DNA of 39,003 nucleotides, from contig JALWDJ010000040.1 of assembly GCA_027014605.1 (NCBI GenBank), positions 1-39,003 of the forward strand, read 5' to 3'. This stretch comes from Campylobacteraceae bacterium (GTDB lineage Bacteria; Campylobacterota; Campylobacteria; Campylobacterales; Sulfurovaceae). The notes under the pieces are model-generated. The model did not search any database. It was not told where the DNA came from and saw only the letters and a list, made by a program, of their open reading frames with translations. Below, piece after piece: positions 26,410 to 36,293 of this stretch; the stretch's first letter is position 1, and each line of letters opens with the position of its first letter. A program made the position numbers and the translations under genes.

Positions 26410-26418
26410 TGATATAAT
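26410..26418 (+). promoter_or_regulatory. Extended -10 promoter of the Calx-beta gene
   Basis: TG-A-TATAAT at 26410-26418 is an extended -10 element without a recognisable -35. The start would be near 26425, leaving a 30-base leader with AAAGAAAGG before the ATG at 26455. Confidence 0.5.
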
Positions 26419-26454
26419 ATTTTAATTAATTTTTATTTTAAAGAAAGGTTAAGT

Positions 26455-29400
26455 ATGAATAGCATATTTAAACAGATAATAATTTTATTAATAGTTATAT
26501 TTAACTCCAATCTATTTGCAGATGGAGGAAATATTCAAATTACAGTTAGTGATGCAAGTGATGTATATGAGGGGAGTGGAACTCCTTTAAAGTTTACAAT
26601 TAAACTAAGTCAAAATCATTATTTTCCTGTAAAAGTAAACTATACCACAGTTAATGGGAGTGCTAAGAGTGGAGTTGACTATATAAAAACTAGTGGAAGT
26701 GTTATTTTTTGTAGGCATGAAACAACAAAAACTATTGAAGTTCCAGTAATTGATGATGATATACATGAAAATGCTGAAAATCTATATATGGATATATCAA
26801 GCTCATCTAATGGATATATTGTAACAAGAGGTAGAGGGCGTGGAAAGATACATGACGATGATAGACCTCCATTAGAAGCAAAGATATATAATAGATATGA
26901 ATATGAAAAAGATATTAATTGGGATTTAAAATTCACAGTTAAATTAAATCAGATTGCTCCAAAAGATATTGAAATGGACTATACAACTATAGATAGAAGT
27001 GCAATAGATGGAGAAGATTATATTAAAAACAGTGGAACTCTTACAATTCCTAAGGGAAAAAAGTATGGATATATCCCTATTACTATAATTGGAGATACAA
27101 TTCCAGAGAGTAATGAAGACTTTAAGGTACAAATATCATCTATTTCAGAGGGAACTATTATTAGAGATACAGCATGGGGGACTATTAAAAATGATGATAC
27201 TATAAAAATATATATGGATAGTTATGATACACAAGAGGGTAATATTGGAGACCATAATAAGATGCAATTTAGGGTATATTTAAAAAAAGATTACCCATTA
27301 GATACTCCTCTTACTATACATTATCAGACACAAGATGGCTCATCAACACCAAGTGCAACCTCATCAAGTGACTATATATCTAAGAGTGGAGATATTACCT
27401 TTAAGAAAGGAAATAGAATTAAAGATATATTCGTAGATATTATAGGAGATAATATAATAGAGGATAATGAGTTTTTACGGATGAACTTATCTGGAAGTAG
27501 CTATATTAAAACAGACCACTCTCAAGCTCTAATATTAAATGATGATGGAGAGTATCCAGCTATATCACTATCAAGTTCAAACTATTCCATAGCAGAAGGA
27601 AATAGCTCCTCTAAAAATTTAGATTTTATATTTAATTTAAATAAACCAGCAGTTAATGATAGCTCTTTTCACTATGAGACTTGGAATGATACTGCTACAG
27701 TAGAAGATAATGATTACATATATACACATGGAGATATGACAATTCCAAAAGGAACTAAAAACTTTAAAATCTCTGTTCCAATTAATGGAGATACTAAAAT
27801 AGAAGATGATGAAACGTTCTATTTTGGATTTACAAATCTAAATAAATTAAATTATGGAAGAGTTAATCAAGCAACTGCAACTATTGTAAATGATGATGGC
27901 TCTTATCCTACTCTCTCTTTTACAAAAGATAATTTTTCAGTTATTGAGGGAAATAGTAGTATAAGAGATTTAAATTTTACTCTACAGTTAGATAAACCAG
28001 CACTAGAAGACTCACATTTTGATTATTATACATTAGATGGTGATGCTAAAGCTAATGAAGATTATATTAAGGTTAGTAGAACAACATTCAATATTCCAAA
28101 AGATGTAACATCTATTAGCCTTCCTATTAAGATAAAAAGTGATACTAAAATAGAAAATGATGAAAATTTTTATCTTAAAATAGATAATGAGACCAATAAT
28201 CTTAAGATACAAGGAAAACAGAAAGTAAAAGGAGTTATTATTAATGATGATGGCTCATATCCTAAATTAGATATAGAAAAACCAAATTATAGCTCCTATG
28301 AGGGAAATAGCTCAACTCATACTATAGATATTAAATTAGTTTTAGATAAACCAGCATTATCAAATACATCTATAGACTATTATACTTATGATAAAACTGC
28401 ACAAGATGGAAGTAGCTCTTCTGAAGATAGTGATTATATGGGTATGAATGGAACAATAAATATCCATAAAAATCATACATCTGCTACACTTAAAGTAACT
28501 ATTAATGGAGATAGAAATATTGAACCAGATGAATTATTTATACTTGCATTAAAAAATCCTAAAAATCTTACTACAGGAAGAAGTAGTAGTGGAATTTATA
28601 TATTAAATGATGATATTCATAATGAAGAACCATTTACTTGTGATAATCATATGTATCTATCAAGTAGTATTAAAAGGGGTAGTAGAGTAACAGGTAAAAT
28701 GTGGTTGCATAGAATAGATACTTCAAAATCCCCATTTAAATTTGAGGTTATGGATGATAAAGGGGAAGATAAACTCTATAATGCACTAGCCTACTCTACA
28801 AAAGATAATTATATATATGGATTATACTATAAAGAGTTATTTAAAATAAGTAAAACAGGTAAAGTAATGAGTTTAGGAGATGTAACGAGACTACCTGATA
28901 TATTTAAAACTAATCAAGCCTATGCAGGAGCTAGTTTTAATGGATATTACTATGTTACAGGATTTGGAGTTAATTATAATAAAATGTTTAAGATTAAATT
29001 AGATGATAACGATACCAAAAGAGATGTTCAAGAGATAAATCTAACTAAATCTGTATCTATTAAAGACTTCTCATTCTCTCCTGATGGTAAATATCTATAT
29101 GGAGTTGCTGATGGTGGAAAGCTTACTAAGATAGATGTAAATAGTGGAGAAGTTACTTTTATTGGTAATCCTCATACTGAATATGAGTTTGACTCCTCAT
29201 TTTCAGATAAGAGTGGTAGATTTTTTGCAAATGATAGTAAAGGACATGGATTTTTTGAATTTAATTTGAAAAATGGAACAAAAAGATTTCTATCCAAATC
29301 ACAAAAAGCTGATTATAATGATGGTGCTAACTGCCTTGATGCTACTTTAGTATTTACAGATTATGGAGATGCTCCTGTCTCTTATGGTAAAGCAGGACAT

Positions 29401-31875
29401 AATATATCAAATGGTATATTTTTAGGTGATAATATAGACCATGATATTAACTATTTTGATACAGTAGATGCTAATGGAGATGATAGTGATGGAGTTGATG
29501 ATGAAGATGGGCTAACATTTACAGATGGAAAAGATATAAATGGAGAATATTTTGAATTAAATAGTACAACAACCCTAAAAGTAAAATTATCTAAAGAGGC
29601 TTATTTAAAAATATGGATAGATAAAGATATAAATGGTTATTTCAATAAAGATAATGAACTTGTATATAGTGAAAAATTGACAGCAGGAGAGCATAATATA
29701 GATATTTTTCTACCTGTCAATTTAGCAAAAAATAGAAAAACATATTTAAGAGCTAGAGTCTCTAGTAAGCCTAATATGAACCCTACAGGTTTTGTGACCG
29801 ATGGAGAAGTTGAGGATTATCAAATCTATTTTGGAGATAAATCTAAACCACTACAAGGAATATTTAATGTTGAAAGAACTAATAGTGGCTCATATACAAT
29901 CAACTCAAAAGATAGAAATGCTTGGTTTACACAAATTGTGGGTAGAGATTTTGACTACTCTATAGTTTTTTATAAAAAAGATATGTCTCAACTACAAGAT
30001 TTGGATAGTAATATCACTATTAAATTAGAGCTTATTGATGAAGATAACAATAGAACTCTATATAATAGATATGGATATATCTCAAATAGTAGAGTTGATA
30101 TTATATTACCATCAGATTTAAATTTACTTCCAGCTACAAAGAGTGCTAGATTTAGAGTATCTTATGGAGTTGATGAGAGTGGAAATATTATCCAATCAAA
30201 CTGTACTACTGACTTAGAGAGCTGTTTTAATGCAATGGGAAGAATTGCTTATAGTGATGCAAGAGATAATTTTGCAATTAGACCAGAATATTTTCATCTA
30301 ATTTTATCTGATAACAATCTAACTAGAAGAGTTAATATCTCACCAAATAATACTAAACCTCTAAGATTTGCATCAGGGTATGATTATAACTTAACTGTAA
30401 CTGCCTCTAGCTATAATGGAACAGATGCCAATCCATCAATAGACTATAATAGTTCATTAGTAACAAGAACTTTAGAGTTTTTAGATAAAAATCTATCTAA
30501 ATGTATAGACAAAAGTGATAAAATCTCCAATGAGAGCTTTATTAATGGAAAAAATATAACTCATCTATTTGAAAATCAGAATGTTGGAAGATATAGACTC
30601 TCTATAAAAGATGAGAATTGGAGTATGGTCGATATTAAGAGTGGAGATTGTGATATTAATAAATCATATACCTCATCAGATGGAAATGTTATATCTGGTT
30701 GTAATATAGTCTCAAATCCAGATATAAATATCTCATTTTTCCCATATCTATTTGATATTAACTTTACTATAGATAACCTTCCACACAGTTCACATAGTGA
30801 TTTTATCTATATGAGTGAGATTAACTCTACATTTAATAGTGTTGCTATTGCAATTCAAGGAGATGTTACTGCCATAAGTCAAGATGGAGATATAACTACA
30901 AACTTTACAGATGGCTGTTTTTCTAAAGATACTCTATTTAATATAGGAGTAACTACACTATCTGATAATGGAGTAAATCAATCTATTAGAACAACAAAAG
31001 GGAGTGATATTAATTTTACAAGAGTGACTAGATTTAATGGTGAAGCTAATGTAACTATTAATAGAAATAGCAGATTTAATCTCTTACCAAATATCAATAT
31101 ATCTAAAGATAGATTTAAAGCTAATGCAAAAGCTCATCTTGATATAAGATATAATGTAGATAAAAATCTAGCTGAGACAATAAACCCTATTCAGATAACC
31201 TTTAGAAGAATTGATACAAACTCAACAGAAGCAAACTCAACAGCTAATCTATTAGATGAAGTTAATCCATATATTCCAAAAGGGAGCGAAGATTTAAATA
31301 ATACTATTCGTAACTTCTATTTTGCTAAAGTATCTCCAGATAAAGTTAAATTTCCAAGACTATATTTTAAAAATGGAGATACCATTAGAACACCTCTTCA
31401 GATAGAGATATTTTGTGGTGGTAGCGTAGATAGTAAATATTGTCAAGATACAAATCTACTAAACCACACCTCTATTGTAAGTAGTCCACGAGTTGAAAAT
31501 GGTTGGTATCTATCTATAGACCATAATGCAACAGTTGATGGAGGAGTTAATAATTTAATTCCAAATAGTTTAACTCCTAATATATTAGTTTTTACTCCTG
31601 CTATGCCTATTAGATTTACAAATGGTAGAAATGGAGTTGTTATGACAAGATTTACAAATCCACACGGAACTCAAAAGTATAGAGTTGACATATATGCAGA
31701 CCCACAACTAAGATACTATGGAGGTAAAACAAAATCAAATATTCCACAAGGGATAAATCACTATTTTGTAATGGGAACTGAAAATAACTCATCAACTTGG
31801 ACAGGAGTTGGAAAGACAGGTAACCTTTTAGATATTAAACCAAATACAAATTCAGCTCGTAAAATGGATTGGTAG
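26455..31875 (+). CDS. Giant Calx-beta repeat surface protein with GEVEDY domain
   Basis: A 1806-residue exported protein. Residues 1-22 are a signal peptide. Residues about 25-721 hold six Calx-beta domains of 113-121 residues, each ending in a DD-G or NDD motif (near 134, 247, 363, 480, 598 and 719) and carrying the Ca2+-binding pattern of an early EG and a DYI segment. Residues 725-965 look like a beta-propeller of the kind seen in surface proteins (FSPDGKYLYGVADGGKLTKI). Residues about 968-1125 form a GEVEDY domain, starting DYGDAP and ending DGEVEDY. Residues 1126-1806 are beta-rich with scattered cysteines and I do not recognise them. There is no obvious C-terminal anchor, barrel or sorting signal, so the route to the surface is unclear. 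Adhesion or cell-cell contact with Ca2+-stiffened stalk is the likely role. Confidence 0.85.
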   Translation: MNSIFKQIIILLIVIFNSNLFADGGNIQITVSDASDVYEGSGTPLKFTIKLSQNHYFPVKVNYTTVNGSAKSGVDYIKTSGSVIFCRHETTKTIEVPVIDDDIHENAENLYMDISSSSNGYIVTRGRGRGKIHDDDRPPLEAKIYNRYEYEKDINWDLKFTVKLNQIAPKDIEMDYTTIDRSAIDGEDYIKNSGTLTIPKGKKYGYIPITIIGDTIPESNEDFKVQISSISEGTIIRDTAWGTIKNDDTIKIYMDSYDTQEGNIGDHNKMQFRVYLKKDYPLDTPLTIHYQTQDGSSTPSATSSSDYISKSGDITFKKGNRIKDIFVDIIGDNIIEDNEFLRMNLSGSSYIKTDHSQALILNDDGEYPAISLSSSNYSIAEGNSSSKNLDFIFNLNKPAVNDSSFHYETWNDTATVEDNDYIYTHGDMTIPKGTKNFKISVPINGDTKIEDDETFYFGFTNLNKLNYGRVNQATATIVNDDGSYPTLSFTKDNFSVIEGNSSIRDLNFTLQLDKPALEDSHFDYYTLDGDAKANEDYIKVSRTTFNIPKDVTSISLPIKIKSDTKIENDENFYLKIDNETNNLKIQGKQKVKGVIINDDGSYPKLDIEKPNYSSYEGNSSTHTIDIKLVLDKPALSNTSIDYYTYDKTAQDGSSSSEDSDYMGMNGTINIHKNHTSATLKVTINGDRNIEPDELFILALKNPKNLTTGRSSSGIYILNDDIHNEEPFTCDNHMYLSSSIKRGSRVTGKMWLHRIDTSKSPFKFEVMDDKGEDKLYNALAYSTKDNYIYGLYYKELFKISKTGKVMSLGDVTRLPDIFKTNQAYAGASFNGYYYVTGFGVNYNKMFKIKLDDNDTKRDVQEINLTKSVSIKDFSFSPDGKYLYGVADGGKLTKIDVNSGEVTFIGNPHTEYEFDSSFSDKSGRFFANDSKGHGFFEFNLKNGTKRFLSKSQKADYNDGANCLDATLVFTDYGDAPVSYGKAGHNISNGIFLGDNIDHDINYFDTVDANGDDSDGVDDEDGLTFTDGKDINGEYFELNSTTTLKVKLSKEAYLKIWIDKDINGYFNKDNELVYSEKLTAGEHNIDIFLPVNLAKNRKTYLRARVSSKPNMNPTGFVTDGEVEDYQIYFGDKSKPLQGIFNVERTNSGSYTINSKDRNAWFTQIVGRDFDYSIVFYKKDMSQLQDLDSNITIKLELIDEDNNRTLYNRYGYISNSRVDIILPSDLNLLPATKSARFRVSYGVDESGNIIQSNCTTDLESCFNAMGRIAYSDARDNFAIRPEYFHLILSDNNLTRRVNISPNNTKPLRFASGYDYNLTVTASSYNGTDANPSIDYNSSLVTRTLEFLDKNLSKCIDKSDKISNESFINGKNITHLFENQNVGRYRLSIKDENWSMVDIKSGDCDINKSYTSSDGNVISGCNIVSNPDINISFFPYLFDINFTIDNLPHSSHSDFIYMSEINSTFNSVAIAIQGDVTAISQDGDITTNFTDGCFSKDTLFNIGVTTLSDNGVNQSIRTTKGSDINFTRVTRFNGEANVTINRNSRFNLLPNINISKDRFKANAKAHLDIRYNVDKNLAETINPIQITFRRIDTNSTEANSTANLLDEVNPYIPKGSEDLNNTIRNFYFAKVSPDKVKFPRLYFKNGDTIRTPLQIEIFCGGSVDSKYCQDTNLLNHTSIVSSPRVENGWYLSIDHNATVDGGVNNLIPNSLTPNILVFTPAMPIRFTNGRNGVVMTRFTNPHGTQKYRVDIYADPQLRYYGGKTKSNIPQGINHYFVMGTENNSSTWTGVGKTGNLLDIKPNTNSARKMDW

Positions 31876-31888
31876 TTTATAATTAGAT

Positions 31889-32197
31889 ATGTTGGATTTT
31901 TTACTATTTAAAAGTTTTATTAGCAGAGTAGCATTAATAGTTTTTTACTATATCTCTGCTATTATTATGCCAATTTTTATATGGTTCTCCTCAAGATATA
32001 TTATGAAGAGGTTTAATTTTATAGAGAAGAGTTATCAGAGTACAAAAGAGATAGTTTGGAAAAATAGTAGCTTAAAATATAAGATACTATTTTTTACTAT
32101 CTTTATTATGATGTTTCTATTTATGGAACTTCTTTTACGAATGGCTTTTGAATTTCTTATAGCATATATTCAGATAAGAGATGCATTAGTTAGCTAA
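31889..32197 (+). CDS. Small membrane protein, DUF4282-like
   Basis: A 102-residue protein with two long hydrophobic segments (about 12-34 and 65-95) and a basic, polar link between them. The opening LDFLLFKSFIS and the closing RMAFEFLIAYIQIRDAL resemble the DUF4282 family, in which an N-terminal FxxFI and a C-terminal E-LIVLFRIN element recur. Function is unknown. It begins 13 bases after the giant surface-protein gene, with no strong ribosome binding site (TAATTAGAT), so translation may depend on coupling. Confidence 0.6.
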   Translation: MLDFLLFKSFISRVALIVFYYISAIIMPIFIWFSSRYIMKRFNFIEKSYQSTKEIVWKNSSLKYKILFFTIFIMMFLFMELLLRMAFEFLIAYIQIRDALVS

Positions 32198-32242
32198 TTT
32201 TTTACTATTACACCTATTAATCTATCTAAAGTGTAGTTATAC

Positions 32243-32248
32243 TATAAT
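32243..32248 (+). promoter_or_regulatory. -10 box ahead of mqnC
   Basis: A perfect TATAAT at 32243-32248 lies 21 bases ahead of the TTG start of mqnC; no TTGACA is seen at the usual distance, as is common in Campylobacterota. Confidence 0.45.
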
Positions 32249-32269
32249 CCCAACTAAAAAGGATTATAT

Positions 32270-33331
32270 TTGAGTGCCTTAATAGATAGACGCATGAGTA
32301 TAGATGAGGCTATAGAGTTAATCAAAAAAGCAGACCTAAGAATCTTAGGTAGAATGGCTTATAAGAAAAAAAGAGAGTTACACCCTAAAGGGATAACTAC
32401 ATTTGTAGTAGATAGAAATATAAACTATACAAATATATGCTGGGTTGATTGTAAATTTTGTGCATTCTATAGAGATGAAAGAAAAGAAGATGCCTACATC
32501 TTATCTTTTGATGAGATAGATAAGAAGATTGATGAACTTATAGCAATAGGTGGAACACAGATACTATTTCAGGGTGGAGTTCACCCAAAGTTAGAGATTG
32601 ATTGGTATGAGGATTTAGTAGAGCATATTCATAAAAAATATCCAAATATTACAATTCATGGATTTTCAGCAATTGAGATAGACTATATTGCAAAACGCTC
32701 TAAAATATCAATTCAAGAGGTTTTAAGAAGATTAAAAGAAAAAGGTTTAAGCTCAATCCCAGGGGCTGGTGCAGAGATACTTAGTGATAGAGTAAGAGAT
32801 ATAATTGCACCTAAAAAGTTAAATAAGGATATGTGGCTAAAGGTACATAGAGAGGCACATAAGTTAGGGATTAAATCAACTGCTACTATGATGTATGGAA
32901 CTGTTGAGACAATAAGAGAGATAGTGGAACATTGGAATTTAATTAGAGAGCTTCAAGATGAGACAGGTGGTTTTCGAGCCTTTATTATGTGGTCATATCA
33001 GAGTGATAATACAGCACTAAAGCGAGAACTTCCAACCATTACAAAAACAACACCAAATCAATATCTAAGATATTTAGCAGTGGCTAGACTCTTTTTAGAT
33101 AATTTTAAAAATATTCAAAGCTCATGGGTAACACAAGGTAGCTATATTGGACAGTTAGCTCTTCTATTTGGAGCTAATGATTTGGGCTCAACTATGATGG
33201 AGGAGAATGTTGTCTCTTCAGCAGGAGTTAGTAACTCCATGAGTCAAAATGAGATGATTTCCCTTATTTCAGATATAGGAGAAAATCCAGCAAAAAGAGA
33301 TACAGCATATAATATTTTAGAGAGATTTTAA
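32270..33331 (+). CDS. mqnC: Cyclic dehypoxanthinyl futalosine synthase
   Basis: Radical-SAM enzyme that cyclises dehypoxanthine futalosine in the futalosine route to menaquinone, the respiratory quinone of Campylobacterota. The 353 residues match the family. The cluster motif C-x3-C-x2-C is at Cys57, Cys61 and Cys64 (CWVDCKFCAF). ILFQGGVHP, SSIPGAGAEIL and TATMMYGTVE are further radical-SAM and MqnC blocks; SAGVSNSMSQNEM marks the C-terminus. MqnE is the main alternative but is distinguished by these blocks. The start is TTG at 32270 with AAAAAGGAT ahead. It overlaps the next gene by one base (TAATG). Confidence 0.94.
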   Translation: MSALIDRRMSIDEAIELIKKADLRILGRMAYKKKRELHPKGITTFVVDRNINYTNICWVDCKFCAFYRDERKEDAYILSFDEIDKKIDELIAIGGTQILFQGGVHPKLEIDWYEDLVEHIHKKYPNITIHGFSAIEIDYIAKRSKISIQEVLRRLKEKGLSSIPGAGAEILSDRVRDIIAPKKLNKDMWLKVHREAHKLGIKSTATMMYGTVETIREIVEHWNLIRELQDETGGFRAFIMWSYQSDNTALKRELPTITKTTPNQYLRYLAVARLFLDNFKNIQSSWVTQGSYIGQLALLFGANDLGSTMMEENVVSSAGVSNSMSQNEMISLISDIGENPAKRDTAYNILERF

Positions 33332-34614
33332 TGAAAAAGATACTTATTTTAATAGCAATACTACAAGGAGTTTTAATGAGTGCTAATTTAGAGGCAATAA
33401 AAATAGATAAAACTACAATTCCATTTATATTTGAAGAGGATAGACATCTTCCTATTATATCTATGCAGTTAATATTTAAAAATTCAGGCTTTTTAGCAGA
33501 TGCTAAAGATGGTTTAGTAAAACTTACAGCAAAATTGCTAAATGAGGGAACAAAAAAAGATGGAAGTGTAGGATTTGCTACAAAATTAGAAAATAGAGCC
33601 ATAAATCTATCTGTTCAAACAGGTGCAGAGACTTTTGTTATTGAGTTAAGTTCTCTAAAGAGTGAATTTAATAATGGAGTAGAGCTTTTAAAAGAGTTAT
33701 TAAAAGAGCCAAACTATACAGATGAGACACTCAAGAAGATTAAGACACAGACTCTAGGAGAGCTTAAGAGAAAAGAGAGTGATTTTGACTATATTTCAGC
33801 TCTAAATATGAAAGGTATGCTGTTTCCAGATACAAAATTGGCAAAACCATCACTTGGAACTGTTGAGAGTATAAAAGATATTAATCTTAGTGATATAAGA
33901 GAGTATATCTCATCTCATCTAGCTTTAGGAAATGCAATAGTTGTTATGGGTGGAGATATAAATGACACGGAAGCATCAAAACTAGCTATTGGCATATTAA
34001 AAGAGTTACCAAATAGTAAAAGTAAACCTCTTCCAACTCTAAAAGCTATTGGAAAAAATCAGATAAAAGAGATTGAAGTTGAGAGTAAACAGGCATATAT
34101 CTATTTTGGTTCTCCTTTAGATATTCCATATAACTCTAAAGAGAGATACCTATCTAAAGTTGCATCTTTTATCTTAGGGAGTTCTGGATTTGGCTCTAGG
34201 TTAATGGAGGAGATTAGAGTTAAAAAGGGTTTAGCATACTCTGCATATAGTAGATTTGCAATCAATAGAACATATTCATACTTTTGGGGTTATCTACAGA
34301 CTAAAGTGGCTTCTAAAGATGAGGCTGTTAAGAGTGTAAAAGAGGTTATATCTAAATTCTTAGAAAAAGGAGCAACTAAAGAGGAGTTAGAGAGTGCAAA
34401 AGAGTTTCTTTTAGGCTCAGAACCACTTAGAAATGAGACTCTATCTCAGAGACTACATAGAGCATTTCAAGAGTTTTATCAAGATAGACCATTAGGCTCA
34501 ACCCTAAAAGATTTAGAGAAAATCCAAAATATAAAATTAGATGAGTTAAATAGTTTTATAAAAAAACATAAAGAGATAGATAAAATATCTTTTTCAGTTG
34601 TAACCAATAAATAA
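33331..34614 (+). CDS. M16-peptidase-like protein lacking the zinc motif
   Basis: A 427-residue protein with a signal peptide (about residues 1-18, MKKILILIAILQGVLMSA), thus periplasmic. It has the two-domain M16 layout: the N-terminal half with FVIELSSL, and the C-terminal half with EEIRVKKGLAYSAYSRF, the Arg/Tyr element of the family. The inverted zinc motif HxxEH is missing: in GLVKLTAKLLNEGT, Lys64, Ala67 and Lys68 replace His, Glu and His. So it is most likely the non-catalytic partner of an active M16 subunit encoded elsewhere. It is translationally coupled to mqnC. A direct link to menaquinone synthesis is not expected from the family; the pairing may be positional only. Confidence 0.85.
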   Translation: MKKILILIAILQGVLMSANLEAIKIDKTTIPFIFEEDRHLPIISMQLIFKNSGFLADAKDGLVKLTAKLLNEGTKKDGSVGFATKLENRAINLSVQTGAETFVIELSSLKSEFNNGVELLKELLKEPNYTDETLKKIKTQTLGELKRKESDFDYISALNMKGMLFPDTKLAKPSLGTVESIKDINLSDIREYISSHLALGNAIVVMGGDINDTEASKLAIGILKELPNSKSKPLPTLKAIGKNQIKEIEVESKQAYIYFGSPLDIPYNSKERYLSKVASFILGSSGFGSRLMEEIRVKKGLAYSAYSRFAINRTYSYFWGYLQTKVASKDEAVKSVKEVISKFLEKGATKEELESAKEFLLGSEPLRNETLSQRLHRAFQEFYQDRPLGSTLKDLEKIQNIKLDELNSFIKKHKEIDKISFSVVTNK

Positions 34615-34631
34615 GATAAAAAGAGGAATAT

Positions 34632-35975
34632 ATGTCTAAATCAAGAGTAGAAAAAGCTCCTGTTAAGTTTGATATTAATGATTTAGCAACATTGATGAGT
34701 GACCTCCAAAAAGAGAGTTATCTTAGTGACTACTTTTCAGAGACAGATAAAAAGGGGCGTTATCTGTATTGGAATGAGTTTAAATGGAGAGTTCCAAGAG
34801 AACATAATGCTCAAAAGGCGTGGCTTATTACAAAATGGGTTAGATTTACAAAAAGAAAACCGATAGAGCTTTGTGATGTAAATAATAATGAGTTTCACTT
34901 CTGTATCCCTGATTCTCTTCAAGCAAAACTATATAAAATTGCTAAACTATCAGGAGAGGGGACTCCCACTAACTCTATACAGAAGAGATACCTCATCTCC
35001 TCACTAGTTATGGAAGAGGCTATTAGTTCAGCCCAATTAGAGGGTGCATTAACAACAAGAAGAGTAGCTAAAAAGATGTTGGTGGAGGAGAGAGAGCCAA
35101 GAAGTGAAGATGAGCAGATGATTTTAAATAATTATATGTTAATGAATGAGGTAAAATCTCTAAAAGATGCTCCACTTAGCATAGATATGATAAAACATTT
35201 TCACTACATAGCTACCTCTGGAACTTCTCAAAATGGAGTTATTGCAGGTGAGTTTAGAAAGGATAATGAAATAGTCATTGCAGGTTCTGATGGAGAGATT
35301 TTACATCAACCACCACCATGTAGAGATATAGAGGAGAGATTGGAGAAAATTTGTAACTTTGCAAATAATAACCACTCTGGAGATGATGGACAGAGTTTTA
35401 TTGACCCAATAGTAAAAGCTATTATTTTACACTTTATGATAGCCTATGAACACCCATTTGCAGATGGAAATGGAAGAACAGCTAGAGCAATATTTTATTG
35501 GTTTATGCTAAAGAATGGATTTAACTTTTTTGAGTATCTATCTATCTCTAAACTATTAAAAGAAGCTCCTGTACAGTATGGAATGTCATATCTATATACA
35601 GAGATAGATGAAAATGATTTAACCTATTTTATATATTATCAAGTAGATATAATCCTTAGAGCAATGGACGAGCTATTTAACTACCTAAATGAGAAGAGTA
35701 GAGAGATTAAAGAGGTATTGATACTACTTGAAAACTCTAAAATTGGAGATAGATTAAATTTTATTCAAAAAGATATTGTTAAAAAAGCGATGAAAAACCC
35801 CGGTAGAGTCTTTACAACTAAAGAGATTGTAAAAGATTATGATATATCAAGCAATACAGCAAGAAAATATCTAAAAGATTTAGTAAAATATAAAATATTA
35901 GCCTCATTTAAAGAGGGAAGAACCATCAACTATATCTCATTAGCAAATATTAGAGAGGTTTTAGAGGGGGATTAA
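34632..35975 (+). CDS. Fic-family AMPylase with built-in inhibitory helix and winged helix
   Basis: A 447-residue protein. Fic enzymes usually move AMP from ATP to Ser/Thr/Tyr of target proteins. The active motif H-P-F-A-D-G-N-G-R is at 274-282 (catalytic His274), followed by TARAIFYW. An inhibitory-helix motif S-x3-E-G is at 133-138 (SAQLEGA), so it is a class II, self-restrained Fic with Glu137 as the blocking residue. The N-terminal domain is DUF4172-like (YLYWNEFKWRVP). Residues about 375-445 look like a winged helix (NPGRVFTTKEIVKDYDISSN), which suggests DNA contact or dimerisation. It begins 17 bases after the M16-like gene. No separate antitoxin is needed in this class. The target is unknown. 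Confidence 0.9.
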   Translation: MSKSRVEKAPVKFDINDLATLMSDLQKESYLSDYFSETDKKGRYLYWNEFKWRVPREHNAQKAWLITKWVRFTKRKPIELCDVNNNEFHFCIPDSLQAKLYKIAKLSGEGTPTNSIQKRYLISSLVMEEAISSAQLEGALTTRRVAKKMLVEEREPRSEDEQMILNNYMLMNEVKSLKDAPLSIDMIKHFHYIATSGTSQNGVIAGEFRKDNEIVIAGSDGEILHQPPPCRDIEERLEKICNFANNNHSGDDGQSFIDPIVKAIILHFMIAYEHPFADGNGRTARAIFYWFMLKNGFNFFEYLSISKLLKEAPVQYGMSYLYTEIDENDLTYFIYYQVDIILRAMDELFNYLNEKSREIKEVLILLENSKIGDRLNFIQKDIVKKAMKNPGRVFTTKEIVKDYDISSNTARKYLKDLVKYKILASFKEGRTINYISLANIREVLEGD

Positions 35976-36047
35976 AAAAATAGTTATTAAACTTATAATA
36001 GAAAATATATGTTATTATTCTTATAGATTAAACTACAAGGATATAAA

Positions 36048-36293
36048 ATGTTAAGTTACGGAATTACAGATATACAGACGAAACCATCTTTAATAAAGCA
36101 AATGGATATGGGAAAAATTATTGATAAGAGGTCTCGTATAACTTTAGGTTACTTTATATCATCAAAATATGATAGATTAATAACTCCAATTATAAAACAG
36201 ATTGAGAGAGAGAAAAAAATAGAAAAACTCAAAAGACTAAAAGCACATCAAGATTTAGAGTTTGCAGAACTTGGAGTTGATGATGGACTTTAA
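36048..36293 (+). CDS. Phd/YefM-like antitoxin
   Basis: An 81-residue protein. The first half, YGITDIQTKPSLIKQM then RSRITLGYFISSKY, resembles the Phd/YefM fold, which binds operator DNA as a dimer. The second half is a charged helix (QIEREKKIEKLKRLKAHQDL) of the kind that wraps and blocks a toxin. It overlaps the PemK/MazF-like gene downstream by about eleven bases, the normal antitoxin-first order. An extended -10 element TG-T-TATTAT lies at 36010-36018. Such antitoxins repress their own operon; no clear palindromic operator could be picked out by eye. The antitoxin assignment rests on both shape and position. Confidence 0.65.
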   Translation: MLSYGITDIQTKPSLIKQMDMGKIIDKRSRITLGYFISSKYDRLITPIIKQIEREKKIEKLKRLKAHQDLEFAELGVDDGL

